A DNA stretch of 50,194 nt from Candidatus Heimdallarchaeota archaeon (GTDB lineage Archaea; Asgardarchaeota; Heimdallarchaeia; JABLTI01), in assembly GCA_030614005.1 (NCBI GenBank), contig JAUWKS010000003.1, positions 65,354-115,547 of the forward strand, written 5' to 3'. Both the position numbers and the translations under genes were made by a program. Below the pieces are notes generated by a model. It ran no database searches. It was not told the DNA's origin and was given only the letters and a program-made list of their open reading frames with translations. Numbering within the stretch: position 1 is the stretch's first letter; every line of letters starts with the position of its first letter. Positions 36,668-45,809 of the stretch are shown here, one piece after another.

Positions 36668-36802
36668 ACTATTTTTTCAAAGTTTTGCTGAAAAGCATAA
36701 CTTTATTTTCTTCTTTTTAGTAATCAGCTCATACTTTGTTCGAGTTTGTATATTACATCATATTCATTAAACAAATAATTTCTCCTTTGGAGTTACATTA
36801 AA

Positions 36803-39800
36803 ATGACTAAAAAAGAAACAAATACTTCTAAAAATAAAAATAAGAGAGTAGCTGTTTCAAAAGAAGAAAAAGTCGATGCCTCCGAACTAGAAAACAAAAT
36901 CAAAAAACTTGAACATACATTAATCCTAAGTGAAAGAAAGGGATTAGGACTTTTTGAGTTAACAAACGATGCGATATTTATCGTAGGGATGGATGGTGTG
37001 TATCTTGATGTTAATCAGAGAGCAGCTGAAATGTTAGGGTATAACCGACAAGATTTGATTGGCAGTCATTCGATTGATTTTGTTTCTAAAGAAGAAAGAG
37101 AGAGTACTATGCAGAGGTTATCTGATTTACGAGCAGGACGTATTCTACCTATTTACACTAGAAACTTTAAGAGAAGGGATGGTTCTATCTTTCCATCAGA
37201 AATAAATGTTGCTGTTGTTCAAGATGAAGAGGGAAATCCTGCTTATATCCAAAGTGCTGTGAGAGATATTAGTGAGAGAGTTGAAGCAGAAGAAGCTCTG
37301 GAGCGTGAAAGAAAAGCCTATAGCTTAATTTCAGAGGCAATTATTTATTCGGAAAGTCTTAAAGATTTTTGCAATAGATGTCTTTCCGGTTTGACTTCAC
37401 TTTTAGGTTTTGATGACTCAACAATAAGGACATTTGATAAGGATTCCCGAATGTTAATTCCTATAACTTCAATCGGTATATTGAAGGATGGTGACGAATC
37501 AATAGTAGGGCCTAAATCGATAGATGATCCTAATTTTATTTTTTCGTTAACAGCACGTACTAAACGAATTATAGTTTCAACAAGATTTGAAGATAGAGCT
37601 ATTCTAGCACCATTTGCTAAACGTTTAAAAGAGTTAAATGTCCACGCACTTATTTCATGGCCGATACTTGATGCAAAAGAAGAGCTTCTAGGGACATTGC
37701 AATTGGTATCATACAAATATAAAGAAATTACAGAGGAAGATATATTTTTCTTCGATACTATTGCTCATATGTTCACTGTTGCGTTTGTAAGAAAAAGAAG
37801 CGATGATGCTTTAAGAGACAGTGAAGAAAAATATCGTTCTTTTGCACAGAATTTTCAAGGTATAGTATACAGAATTCGTACAGATAACAAACCAGTATTT
37901 TATAATGGAGCAATGGAAGAAATTTCAGGATATACTAGTGAAGAGCTAACCTCGATGAATCCTAAATGGATTGACATTATTCATCCTGATGACCAAGAAA
38001 TGGTTACAAGTGAATTTATTCATTTGCTTTCTCCTCAGTGTGTTTTTATTGAAATTGAATATCGTATAATACGAAAGGATGGATTAGTTAGATGGGTTCA
38101 CGAAATAGGTCAAACAATCTGCGATGAAAGTAGTACCCCCATATGGATTCATGGTGCGATTTATGATATTTCCGAGCGAAAGAGGTCAGAGGAAATTCAA
38201 GCAAAACAAAGAGAGATTAATATTTCTCTTGCTGCAACAAGCAATTTGTCTGAGGCATTATCCGCTGTTCTAGAAGTAACTTCAGAAATGGATGTTGTGG
38301 ACTCTGGAAGTATCTATATTGTCAATAAAGATACTCGTTTTCTGGATTTGATAAGCACAAAAAATTTACACAAAAAAGTAGCGAAAGAATTAGCTTATTT
38401 TTCAACTCATTCTCCTTTCACACAATCAATTCTTTCTGGAAAACCAGTCTATCTTGAATCTATTGAGTATATGACTGAAAATATCGATGAAATATTCAAA
38501 CGAGAAGGGATTCAAGCAATAGCAAATATTCCAATTATTTCTGAAGGGAAAATCGTTGCAGCTATTTTTCTAGCTTCACATAAATCATTAAGCATACCAA
38601 TAAACACTCGAAATGCATTAGAAACAATTGCTTCCCAGATAGGTGGTTCAATATCTCGAATACGAGCTGAAGATGCATTAAGGGATAGTGATGAACGATA
38701 TAGAACTTTTGTTCAAAACTTCCAAGGAATTGCTTATCGCAGCAAACCAAATTGGAAACCTGTATTTCTTCATGGTGCAATAAAAGAAATAACTGGTTAT
38801 ACTAGTGAGGAATTACTATCCGAAAAACCATCTTGGAGAGAAATTATTCATCCATATGATTTTCCAGAATTAGAAAAAGCAACTGAAAAATCTATTGCTG
38901 CTGAAAGTAAAATAGGAAAGTGCGAGTATAGACTAATAACTAAAAATGGTGATATCGTTTGGATTCGAGATGTTTGGCAGGTTTTGACAAACGAAAAAGG
39001 AAAGGCAACTAGTTTTCAAGGCTCTATTTACAACATTTCTGATAGAAAAGAAGCTCAAAATGAGCTAGAAAAATTATATCAAGATTTAGAAAAACGAGTA
39101 GGAGAGCGCACTGAACAATTAACTTTGATTAATAAAGAATTAACTGCCTTTTCATATTCGGTTTCACATGATCTTCGAACACCGTTGAGGCATATCAGTG
39201 GGTTTGCAAATTTATTAACAAAAAGAATTGAGAAACTACCCGAGAAAGATGAACGAATTCTGAGTTATACTCAAAAAATAATCACTTCGACTGAGGAGAT
39301 GAACAAACTCATAGATGGTTTACTTGTCTTCTCTAGAATGAGTAGGGTTGAAATGGTTAAAATAAGAATCAATTTTACTGAATTGGTTCAGGATGTATTG
39401 AATGATTTCCAAATAGAATTAGGAAATAGAAAAATTGATGTGGCAGTACACTTTTTGCCTGATGTTGTTGGCGATCCCTCATTATTGCGACTCGTTTTAG
39501 TTAATCTAATTTCAAATGCATTCAAGTTTACAAAAATATGCGATATCGCCCAAATTGAAATTGGTATTATACCCTCTAAGGAAGATGATAAAATAACTGT
39601 TTATATCAGGGATAATGGCGTTGGTTTTGATATGAAATATTACGACCGATTATTTGGCGTTTTTCAGAGGTTACACAAAAATGAGGAGTTCGAAGGAACG
39701 GGCATAGGTCTTTCAACAGTTCAGAGAGTTGTTCGGAGAATGGGTGGAATGATTTGGGCAGAAGGTGACATTGATAAGGGTGCTACCTTTTATTTCTCGG

Positions 39801-39826
39801 TACCTAAAGCCGTTGATGAAAAGTAA
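36803..39826 (+). CDS. Multi-domain sensor histidine kinase (PAS-GAF-PAS-GAF-PAS-HisKA-HATPase)
   Basis: This soluble 1007-residue kinase has no membrane helices, so it senses inside the cell. The domains in order are PAS (about 50-165), GAF (165-335), PAS (345-465), GAF (470-625), PAS (630-755), a coiled coil, HisKA with SVSHDLRTPLRH (His789 is the phosphate acceptor), and HATPase with LISNAFKF, RDNGVGFD and GTGIGLS boxes. The second and third PAS domains are very alike (FRSFxQNFQGI, GYTSEEL, IIHPxD), showing duplication inside the gene. No response regulator gene is present in the window. The ATG has GGAG twelve bases upstream. The Nudix gene follows closely and may be cotranscribed. Confidence 0.93.
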   Translation: MTKKETNTSKNKNKRVAVSKEEKVDASELENKIKKLEHTLILSERKGLGLFELTNDAIFIVGMDGVYLDVNQRAAEMLGYNRQDLIGSHSIDFVSKEERESTMQRLSDLRAGRILPIYTRNFKRRDGSIFPSEINVAVVQDEEGNPAYIQSAVRDISERVEAEEALERERKAYSLISEAIIYSESLKDFCNRCLSGLTSLLGFDDSTIRTFDKDSRMLIPITSIGILKDGDESIVGPKSIDDPNFIFSLTARTKRIIVSTRFEDRAILAPFAKRLKELNVHALISWPILDAKEELLGTLQLVSYKYKEITEEDIFFFDTIAHMFTVAFVRKRSDDALRDSEEKYRSFAQNFQGIVYRIRTDNKPVFYNGAMEEISGYTSEELTSMNPKWIDIIHPDDQEMVTSEFIHLLSPQCVFIEIEYRIIRKDGLVRWVHEIGQTICDESSTPIWIHGAIYDISERKRSEEIQAKQREINISLAATSNLSEALSAVLEVTSEMDVVDSGSIYIVNKDTRFLDLISTKNLHKKVAKELAYFSTHSPFTQSILSGKPVYLESIEYMTENIDEIFKREGIQAIANIPIISEGKIVAAIFLASHKSLSIPINTRNALETIASQIGGSISRIRAEDALRDSDERYRTFVQNFQGIAYRSKPNWKPVFLHGAIKEITGYTSEELLSEKPSWREIIHPYDFPELEKATEKSIAAESKIGKCEYRLITKNGDIVWIRDVWQVLTNEKGKATSFQGSIYNISDRKEAQNELEKLYQDLEKRVGERTEQLTLINKELTAFSYSVSHDLRTPLRHISGFANLLTKRIEKLPEKDERILSYTQKIITSTEEMNKLIDGLLVFSRMSRVEMVKIRINFTELVQDVLNDFQIELGNRKIDVAVHFLPDVVGDPSLLRLVLVNLISNAFKFTKICDIAQIEIGIIPSKEDDKITVYIRDNGVGFDMKYYDRLFGVFQRLHKNEEFEGTGIGLSTVQRVVRRMGGMIWAEGDIDKGATFYFSVPKAVDEK

Positions 39827-39840
39827 AAAGGTAGATGGAT

Positions 39841-40320
39841 ATGAAAAAATTCTTTGTTGGCGTTGCAGGTGCAATTGAAAAGAATGGTCAAGTTCTTGTT
39901 TTAAAACGATCTCCTGAAAAGGATGTAGGTGCTAATCTCTGGGAAGTAGTAACTGGAAGATTAGAAGCAGAAGAAAATCCGGAAATAGGTGTTCTCAGAG
40001 AAATAGAAGAAGAAGTGGGTTTGAAAGCTGAAGTAGTTATGCCAATTAATACCAAATTTTTCTACCGTGGCGGGAAAGAATTTCCAATGATTCTAATATC
40101 CTTCTGGTGTAGATATCTTTCTGGAGAAGTAAAGATTTCCTGGGAACATTCTGAATATAAATGGATGAAAATCGATGATGCAATAAATGATTCTGATATG
40201 CATTTCTTTACAGAGGAATTTAAACGGATAAAACAACTAAAGGAAAGCCTCAAAGATACTTTTAGATATGGAAATTATCAAGAAGAAAAAGAAAGTAACA
40301 ACACGATAAATAAATATTGA
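39841..40320 (+). CDS. Nudix hydrolase
   Basis: The exact Nudix box G-x5-E-x7-R-E-x-x-E-E-x-G (residues about 37-59, GRLEAEENPEIGVLREIEEE then VGL) sits after VLKRSPEKDVGANLWEVV in this 159-residue protein. It hydrolyses a nucleoside diphosphate linked to some other group. The substrate cannot be told from the sequence. ATG 39841, with AAGGT eight bases upstream, is preferred over ATG 39835. It begins only 14 bases after the kinase stop, so the two genes probably share a transcript. A perfect hairpin terminator overlaps its stop. Confidence 0.92.
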   Translation: MKKFFVGVAGAIEKNGQVLVLKRSPEKDVGANLWEVVTGRLEAEENPEIGVLREIEEEVGLKAEVVMPINTKFFYRGGKEFPMILISFWCRYLSGEVKISWEHSEYKWMKIDDAINDSDMHFFTEEFKRIKQLKESLKDTFRYGNYQEEKESNNTINKY

Positions 40321-40339
40321 GATGTTGTTTAACATCTCA
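40318..40339 (+). terminator. Strong hairpin terminator after the kinase-Nudix pair
   Basis: A perfect 9-bp stem (TGAGATGTT / AACATCTCA) with a GTTT loop includes the Nudix stop codon. The run ACTTATTTTTTT (40342-40353) follows. Confidence 0.75.
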
Positions 40340-40399
40340 TAACTTATTTTTTTAAATTCAGCTTAGTTCTATCTCTAGGTTTTTCGAATTTATTTATTC

Positions 40400-41251
40400 T
40401 TATTTGTTGGTCCAAGTTGCAATATATTTGCAATTCTTTGGTTGTGTTACTAATTGTGGATTTTCTATTGACCATTTCCCTGGAAGCTGATTTTCTTTAG
40501 CTGTTAATTCGAAATGGCACATCGCTATTCCAATATCAATAAATCTCATTGATTCGAAGACTTCAATAATATATCTTGATTGAACCTTTAGATAGAAATG
40601 AAATAATTCGTTTACTTTTACAATTCTCCAAGGTTGATTATTTCTTGCAGAAGGTGCTAATCTCAGCAATTCAAGAGCTAAAGCGTATGGGGCTGATTTT
40701 TCTGCAGTTAATGGTTTAGTGAATTGATTGTCAAAAAAGAGCTCAGACCAAGCTTTTCTTTTTCGAGCCTTTATTCCCCAAGAAATAATCTTATCCAAGT
40801 TTCGTTTATTCCGAGCAATATTACCAATTGGACTAATAGCTGGTATTATTTCATTATCATCTAAGTGAACAAAATTTGAGAAAGTATTGGTGTTAAAAGA
40901 TCTACCAAGCCAAACAGTGCCATAATTCAGTTCTGTTGCTTTTAGAATTACCTTTTCCATCAAATAACCGAAATCTGTGAAATTAACCGACTTTTTGTTC
41001 ACAATTCCAACAATAAAATATCGTGCTCCTGAAATCAGGCCATAAGTACCAATCTTTAATTTCTCTTCTTTTTTCTTTGTATCTACAAGAATAAATTTTG
41101 CATTCTTGTCAAAGGGACCTTTTTCCTTTAATTGTAAAAATTCATTTATCTTTTCTATGGACTTCTCATCTAATTTCTCATTTACATACGTCCTACAAGA
41201 ATATCGTTTGCGAATAATCTCTTCAATTGGTTTCTCAAAATCCATAGTCAT
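40400..41251 (-). CDS. Nitroreductase-like flavoprotein
   Basis: This protein of about 283 residues belongs to the FMN nitroreductase-like fold. The N-terminal PIEEIIRKRYSCRTY opening is the usual Arg-Arg/Lys-Ser-x-Arg FMN-phosphate motif. The later LLRLAPSARNNQPWRIVKV segment is the second conserved FMN-binding block, of the kind in the two-half TM1586-like family. The substrate is unknown. ATG 41251 (MTMDFEKP) or ATG 41245 (MDFEKP) is preferred. A longer frame from GTG 41293 adds a 14-residue stretch of Phe/Ile/Cys that looks like read-in from the gap and not a signal peptide. Confidence 0.75.
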   Translation of the reverse strand: MTMDFEKPIEEIIRKRYSCRTYVNEKLDEKSIEKINEFLQLKEKGPFDKNAKFILVDTKKKEEKLKIGTYGLISGARYFIVGIVNKKSVNFTDFGYLMEKVILKATELNYGTVWLGRSFNTNTFSNFVHLDDNEIIPAISPIGNIARNKRNLDKIISWGIKARKRKAWSELFFDNQFTKPLTAEKSAPYALALELLRLAPSARNNQPWRIVKVNELFHFYLKVQSRYIIEVFESMRFIDIGIAMCHFELTAKENQLPGKWSIENPQLVTQPKNCKYIATWTNK

Positions 41252-41297
41252 CACACTAATAAAAAAGAAAAAATAGCAGATAAATTTTTTCACGTGA

Positions 41298-41957
41298 TTA
41301 GTATTCTTCTTTGATTTCCTCTTTTATGTCGTCTACGTGTTGGAATAACTGGCGTCTGATTACATCCTTTTTTTTCTGCGGTAAAAGTTGTCCTTCTTGA
41401 TGAGGTGGTGGAGTAATTACTGGTTTAGGTATCTGGTTAGATGTAATAATTGGTTTAATACTCATTACAAGTAAGCATGGGTAATAAATTGCTGCGATAT
41501 AGAATCCAATATAGAATTTCATATTTGGGTCAACCGTTTGTTTGCCATAAAATAATCCAAAGAAGATAGTTGCAAGAACACCTGCAATAGCTCCAACGGT
41601 TATCATTGAAGCAAAAATTCTTTGAAAAGTAAAACTTTGCCATCTATTTTTACCTATGAAGAAAACTGCAATGAATGGTAAAATTATTGCAATTGCAAAC
41701 AAAATTACAATTGCTATAGAATATCCATCTGTTGAATCATAAATACCACTAAAATTATCGTATTCGTTATCATCAATACGGTCATATTGAAACCAAGCTC
41801 CCACGGACCAAGTAGATCGGTGCCAAGTAACATTGCCATCATTCCAATTGCTATGAGTGAATGGAACAGCTCCAATACAAATACTAGTGAAAATAATTGC
41901 TGCGAGCATAATTAATATGTATGTTTTGTCTCTTGTTTTTTCTATAGATATAGTCAA
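41298..41957 (-). CDS. Four-helix membrane protein with Pro-rich cytoplasmic tail
   Basis: Hydrophobic segments of this 219-residue protein lie at about 14-33, 77-102, 112-135 and 146-168. A 40-residue external loop between the first two is rich in Trp, Asn and Asp (HSNWNDGNVTWHRSTW). The tail after residue 170 has a PPPHQEG bend and a charged helix (DDIKEEIKEEY). I recognise no family. The build suggests a PMP22/claudin-like four-span layout, an analogy only. It is followed at close range by the nitroreductase-like gene, and the two may share a transcript. Confidence 0.65.
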   Translation of the reverse strand: MTISIEKTRDKTYILIMLAAIIFTSICIGAVPFTHSNWNDGNVTWHRSTWSVGAWFQYDRIDDNEYDNFSGIYDSTDGYSIAIVILFAIAIILPFIAVFFIGKNRWQSFTFQRIFASMITVGAIAGVLATIFFGLFYGKQTVDPNMKFYIGFYIAAIYYPCLLVMSIKPIITSNQIPKPVITPPPHQEGQLLPQKKKDVIRRQLFQHVDDIKEEIKEEY

Positions 41958-42037
41958 ATTTAGAATTCCCTCTATAACTCATATAGATTAGGTGAAATCT
42001 TGCTTAATAAGCTAACTAAATAAAAAAAAGTGAGGGA

Positions 42038-42068
42038 AGAGGTCACGTGTGGATTACACACCACCTCT
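42038..42068 (-). terminator. Terminator of the ABC exporter operon
   Basis: Read on the minus strand, AGAGGT pairs with ACCTCT with an inner GTGT/ACAC helix, and a run of eight T (42023-42030) follows. It lies just after the ATP-binding gene. Confidence 0.65.
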
Positions 42069-42098
42069 CGTTTACACTAAAGGAGATAGAGTGAAGCA

Positions 42099-42824
42099 TT
42101 AAGGGATGTGGATGCCCCCATCTCTCATATTCAAAACGAGATCAACTTTATCCATAATCATTGGATCATGGGTAACAATAACAACTGTTATACCAAGTGA
42201 TTTATTCAATTCTCGCAACAATTTGATGATCTCCTCACCTGTTGTTGTGTCAAGATTTCCAGTTGGTTCGTCTGCAAAGATAATAGTAGGTGATTGGATC
42301 ATTGCTCGAGCAATAGCAACTCGCTGTTTTTCTCCGCCGCTTAATTCCTTTGGGCGGTGTTTTGCTCTATTTCCAAGACCTACTTGCTCAAGTATTTCTT
42401 GTGCTCGTTCGCGATCTTCTTTTTTAATACCACCTGGAATTAATGGCAACAGTACATTGTCAATAGCTGATAACGTTGGGATGAGCAAGAAATCTTGGAA
42501 AACAAAACCGATCTTTGTTTTACGAATATCTGCCAAATCCTTTTCAGAGAGGGATGTAACTTCAATATTGTCAAGTAATACTCGACCACTGGTAGTGCTA
42601 TCCATACATCCAAGTATATTGAGTAAAGTACTTTTACCGGAACCACTCGGTCCGGCAATGGCAATGAAACTGCGTTTTTTAATGCCAAAAGATACATTAT
42701 TGAGTGCAGTCACTTCTGAAGGTAAGCCTTCATAATAGATCTTTGTTAAATTGTACGTTTTAATGATATATTCATCACTAAATTCATGGTCAGTAATTTG
42801 TTGGTCTGGAATGTAATCAACCAT
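42099..42824 (-). CDS. ABC transporter ATP-binding protein, MacB/LolD type
   Basis: This 241-residue ATPase has Walker A GPSGSGKSTLLN (about 59-70), a Q-loop in FVFQDFLLIP, the signature LSGGEKQRVAIARAM, Walker B IIFADEPTGNLD and the switch His in VTHDP. The sequence class is that of MacB/LolD/FtsE-like exporters. It pairs with the FtsX-type permease that precedes it by 12 bases on the same strand. Together they probably export a peptide, lipid or drug out of the cell or move it within the membrane. The operon lies divergent from a TetR gene across an operator-like array at 44118-44173. Confidence 0.92.
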   Translation of the reverse strand: MVDYIPDQQITDHEFSDEYIIKTYNLTKIYYEGLPSEVTALNNVSFGIKKRSFIAIAGPSGSGKSTLLNILGCMDSTTSGRVLLDNIEVTSLSEKDLADIRKTKIGFVFQDFLLIPTLSAIDNVLLPLIPGGIKKEDRERAQEILEQVGLGNRAKHRPKELSGGEKQRVAIARAMIQSPTIIFADEPTGNLDTTTGEEIIKLLRELNKSLGITVVIVTHDPMIMDKVDLVLNMRDGGIHIP

Positions 42825-42836
42825 TTTTTTTTCCTC

Positions 42837-44060
42837 CTAAAGTGATCTAATGACTTCCATTGGTTTTACTCTGGCAGCTTTGATACCAGGTATTAATCCC
42901 GCAACCATTCCAAGTCCTAAACCGAAACCAAGAACTTGCAAAACAATTTGCCATGTGATGATCATGAATGTTTGAGAAGCACCCATTTGTACTAGGAAAA
43001 GTAAACCAGCACCTAAACCAAAACCTACTATTGAACCCAATAAACCAATAATTATCGATTCAAGAATTATGTCAAATAGTATTGTTCTATTCTTCCAACC
43101 AGTAGCTTTCATAATTGCGAATTCTTTCATTCGTTCAGTTACACCCATTAATTGTGCGACAACAATTGCCATTCCTCCGGCAACAATTACAATGATAATC
43201 AGAATATTTTGCATAATGGCGAAATTATTCAATAAATCGCTTGCTGATTCCAAATATTCTCCTGTAATACTTACTTCCAATTTAGGTTCTAGCAATTCTA
43301 GTTGCTCACCGTAACCTCTTGTTTGATTTACACTATCTGAATCAAAACGGATGTTAACATAATTGTAACCAGTTTGTTCATAAGGTAAATACAGACTGTT
43401 CAATGCAAGTCCCGTTGCAACTGACATTTGAATGTTAGTGTTCATCATTGCTGTTGGATCATCATCATCTGTCTCAAATATACCTACAGTAGTTAAGTTT
43501 ACTGAGTAAGTATAATTCGTCATGAATTTCACTTCTTTGCCGATTGCAAATAATCCATCAGAACCTTCAGCAATATAGTCTGCTACAATGATTTCAAAAT
43601 CGTTCTCGTAAATAGTTCCATTTACAATTGTTGTTGAAGGACCATCAAATTGAGCATCATCCGTTACATTAATTCCTACTGCATTTATTAGGACAAAAGG
43701 CATAGAAGGTCCGAATCCACCATGCTCTAAAGTTATATTAGCCATGAATTGTTCAAAACCTAAAGCATAAATTTCAGGACTAATTGCCTCAATCATATCA
43801 CTATCTTCTATTGTCATAATAATATCTGTAATGTTTGTTGGTAATTGTGAAATTGTTATCTCTTTACCATATTCAGAAACTTGTATATCTCCAAGCGTTT
43901 CTGCAACGGTATCTGATAATAGATTATCAAATCCTGCTGAAGCTGATGATAATACAACCATTAACGCTATTCCAATCGCAATTCCTGTAATAGATAAACC
44001 TGCTATTAGTTTCTTACGAAAAGCGTTTTTTAATGCAAACCGAACTATCTGGAAAATCAT
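42837..44060 (-). CDS. ABC transporter permease, MacB/FtsX type
   Basis: This 407-residue permease has one N-terminal helix (about 21-41) followed by a 230-residue periplasm-facing MacB-PCD-like domain. Three C-terminal FtsX helices (about 290-310, 335-360 and 375-397) complete it, with the family signature MKEFAIMKATGWKNRTIL in the cytoplasmic coupling loop. It forms a dimer that works by mechanotransmission with the 42099-42824 ATPase. The start is ATG 44060. It is the first gene of a two-gene operon and is probably repressed by the divergent TetR protein. Confidence 0.9.
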   Translation of the reverse strand: MIFQIVRFALKNAFRKKLIAGLSITGIAIGIALMVVLSSASAGFDNLLSDTVAETLGDIQVSEYGKEITISQLPTNITDIIMTIEDSDMIEAISPEIYALGFEQFMANITLEHGGFGPSMPFVLINAVGINVTDDAQFDGPSTTIVNGTIYENDFEIIVADYIAEGSDGLFAIGKEVKFMTNYTYSVNLTTVGIFETDDDDPTAMMNTNIQMSVATGLALNSLYLPYEQTGYNYVNIRFDSDSVNQTRGYGEQLELLEPKLEVSITGEYLESASDLLNNFAIMQNILIIIVIVAGGMAIVVAQLMGVTERMKEFAIMKATGWKNRTILFDIILESIIIGLLGSIVGFGLGAGLLFLVQMGASQTFMIITWQIVLQVLGFGLGLGMVAGLIPGIKAARVKPMEVIRSL

Positions 44061-44117
44061 TTTGTCACCTAGTTGACTGTAAATATGTGTCTATGTAATG
44101 TTCCTATTTTGTTAGCA

Positions 44118-44173
44118 TTTGTTTATAAGTTTGTTTATACCAGTGTAAACAAATCATAACCTTTATATAAACA
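44118..44173. promoter_or_regulatory. TetR operator array between the exporter operon and its regulator
   Basis: The centre is an inverted repeat, TTTGTTTATAC (44130-44140) and GTGTAAACAAA (44143-44153), matching in ten of eleven positions around a CA spacer. A further half-site TTTGTTTATA lies at 44118-44127 in the same direction. An opposite half-site TATAAACA lies at 44166-44173. So two half-sites point each way and flank the divergent starts. The right-hand half overlaps the TATA-like TTTATATAA (44162-44170), about 30-38 bases before the TetR gene. Binding there should block its transcription, and the left half should act on the exporter. Confidence 0.7.
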
Positions 44174-44199
44174 TTTACAAATACCAGAGTTGAGCGATA

Positions 44200-44895
44200 A
44201 TGTCGGAAGATGGTAAAAAATTAAAGAAAGAGCAAAGGCAAAAATCGATATTAGAAACAGCTTTAGAGTTAATGTCTGAAAATGGTATCGATAGTACTAC
44301 AATGCGAGGAATTGCCAAAGCTGAAGGTATTTCTGAGACATTGTTATATCGTTTCTTTAAAAACAAAAATGAATTATTGTTTGCAATTTTTGAAACAAAA
44401 GCAGTTGAAATTGCTTATTCAATACAAGAACTCTTTGAAACGACGAAAGGTATGATACCTGATCCCGTGGAAACTCTTCCACTAATCTGTAAGTTAATTC
44501 GAAAAAGGCTTGACAAAAATCAAAAAACTTTCAACTTAATTATCAAAGAACGAAAAACTTTGAGAGCTATCTTTGATAATGAAGGTGGATTTCAAGCGAT
44601 TTTAAAAGATAAAATAAAAATTCGTACATTTGTGGATCTAATGAATGATATTGCTAACAATAAAAGCTTAACGAACTATTTTCAAAGGTGCAAGGATGCA
44701 GGAACTCTCAGAGCAGATTTAGATCCAGCGCATTGTGCAAACTTATTTTTAAAAATAATTTGGCCAACACCGATGATCGGCACTAAATTTGCCCTTCCAT
44801 TCGGTCACATGCCCATGGATACTCAAAATCAAGATGTATTTGAAACAAATATGAAAATCCTTTTGTACGGTTTAACGCCAGATGAAAAACGCTAA
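44200..44895 (+). CDS. TetR family transcriptional regulator
   Basis: The DNA-binding domain of this 231-residue TetR-type regulator is at the N-terminus (about 10-60: KSILETALELMSENG, then STTMRGIAKAEGISETLLYRFFKNK). A longer helical C-terminal domain (about 65-230) binds a ligand and dimerises. The Lys-rich arm before it is usual. It is divergent from the MacB-like exporter genes and has an array of inverted half-sites in between, the standard layout for a self-controlled, ligand-released repressor of an export pump. The ATG at 44200 lies about 35 bases from its TATA-like sequence, so the mRNA may have almost no leader. Confidence 0.9.
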   Translation: MSEDGKKLKKEQRQKSILETALELMSENGIDSTTMRGIAKAEGISETLLYRFFKNKNELLFAIFETKAVEIAYSIQELFETTKGMIPDPVETLPLICKLIRKRLDKNQKTFNLIIKERKTLRAIFDNEGGFQAILKDKIKIRTFVDLMNDIANNKSLTNYFQRCKDAGTLRADLDPAHCANLFLKIIWPTPMIGTKFALPFGHMPMDTQNQDVFETNMKILLYGLTPDEKR

Positions 44896-45004
44896 ATCAG
44901 CTAAAATTAATTTTCTTTTTATGGTCCTAAAAAGAACTCTTTAATTATAAAGACAACCTTGTTATTGTATACAACCCGGAAAATCGATTAGGGCGTTATT
45001 AACT

Positions 45005-45715
45005 ATGAGTGAAGAATCAAAAAGTTTACTTCTAAGATTAAAGAAAGCAAAAAAAGTTAACAAACAAATTGCTTTAGTGCAACAATTAAAAGATCATAAT
45101 CAGGAGAAAATGGTTAATCATGTTTTGTTGGTTCATCTTGATAGAAAAGATCACGATTCACTTCGCCTTGAAATTTTAACTGCATTGAATTTTGATGATG
45201 ATAAAATTGTTTCACCACTTTCATCTATTATTAGTGATCCTTATGAATCTGTAGCGATAAAAGAAAAAGCAATTGCACTTCTTGGAGAGAACAAAAGTAA
45301 GAATGCAATGAAATCTTTACTGAAAATCTATAGGAAAGCAAAGGATACGAAAATTCTAGACAACTTAGCTTTAGCTTTAACCTTTTTTGAAGATACAAGC
45401 GTCATTAAACCCCTAATAAAAGCGCTCCATCACGATGAATTACGATTGCCTGCTTTAACTGGATTAGCTCGAAATGACTCTACGGTTTATAGTTCCAAAG
45501 ATTTGATGAAAGCACTTTCACAACTAAAAGTAACTAAACAATTTGAATTATTACACTATGATAAAATCATTGAGAATATTCTTCAAAAATATAATTTTGC
45601 AGACAAGGAAGAACTTCTTCTAGCTCTTAATTCGAAAAAATTTGATCAAGCTATCATTAGTTATCTAAAGGAACAAGCTGAAATATCAAAAACGCTGAAA
45701 AAGGTTAAAATGTAA
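45005..45715 (+). CDS. HEAT-repeat-like helical protein
   Basis: This 236-residue, all-helical protein has HEAT-like units (for example VHLDRKDHDSLRLEILTALNF, VAIKEKAIALLGE, LDNLALALTFFED and DELRLPALTGLAR) with conserved small and Leu residues. A Lys-rich C-terminal helix (ISKTLKKVKM) follows. No enzyme motif is seen, and a scaffold role is likely. ATG 45005 is the start. A short TTGTATACAA palindrome lies about 30 bases upstream. It is the last gene before the candidate structured RNA and ends in a T-rich tract. Confidence 0.75.
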   Translation: MSEESKSLLLRLKKAKKVNKQIALVQQLKDHNQEKMVNHVLLVHLDRKDHDSLRLEILTALNFDDDKIVSPLSSIISDPYESVAIKEKAIALLGENKSKNAMKSLLKIYRKAKDTKILDNLALALTFFEDTSVIKPLIKALHHDELRLPALTGLARNDSTVYSSKDLMKALSQLKVTKQFELLHYDKIIENILQKYNFADKEELLLALNSKKFDQAIISYLKEQAEISKTLKKVKM

Positions 45716-45777
45716 AGACCTTTTTCGTTTATTCTAATTCTTTTTTTATTTTGTAACATTTTGCTTGTAACAACAAT

Positions 45778-45785
45778 TTTAAATA
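45778..45785 (+). promoter_or_regulatory. TATA-box-like sequence for the candidate structured RNA
   Basis: TTTAAATA, preceded by an A-rich CAACAA, is the only clear TATA-like site in the gap. It would place a start near 45805-45812, immediately before the first hairpin of the candidate RNA. Confidence 0.45.
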
Positions 45786-45809
45786 GCTTAAACGTTCAAT
45801 ATGTTTTTA

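Noticed and set aside
41252..41293. Signal peptide on the nitroreductase-like protein (start at GTG 41293)
   Set aside because: The extra stretch of Phe/Ile codons lies directly behind the previous gene's stop. The FMN motif begins right after ATG 41245/41251, as in normal family members.
42106..42735. Long plus-strand frame opposite the ABC ATPase gene
   Set aside because: It is antisense to a clear ATPase with Walker motifs. Its length follows from codon use of the real gene.
44965..44974. TTGTATACAA palindrome before the 45005 gene
   Set aside because: It is a ten-base AT-rich palindrome with no second copy seen. It is too short to call an operator.
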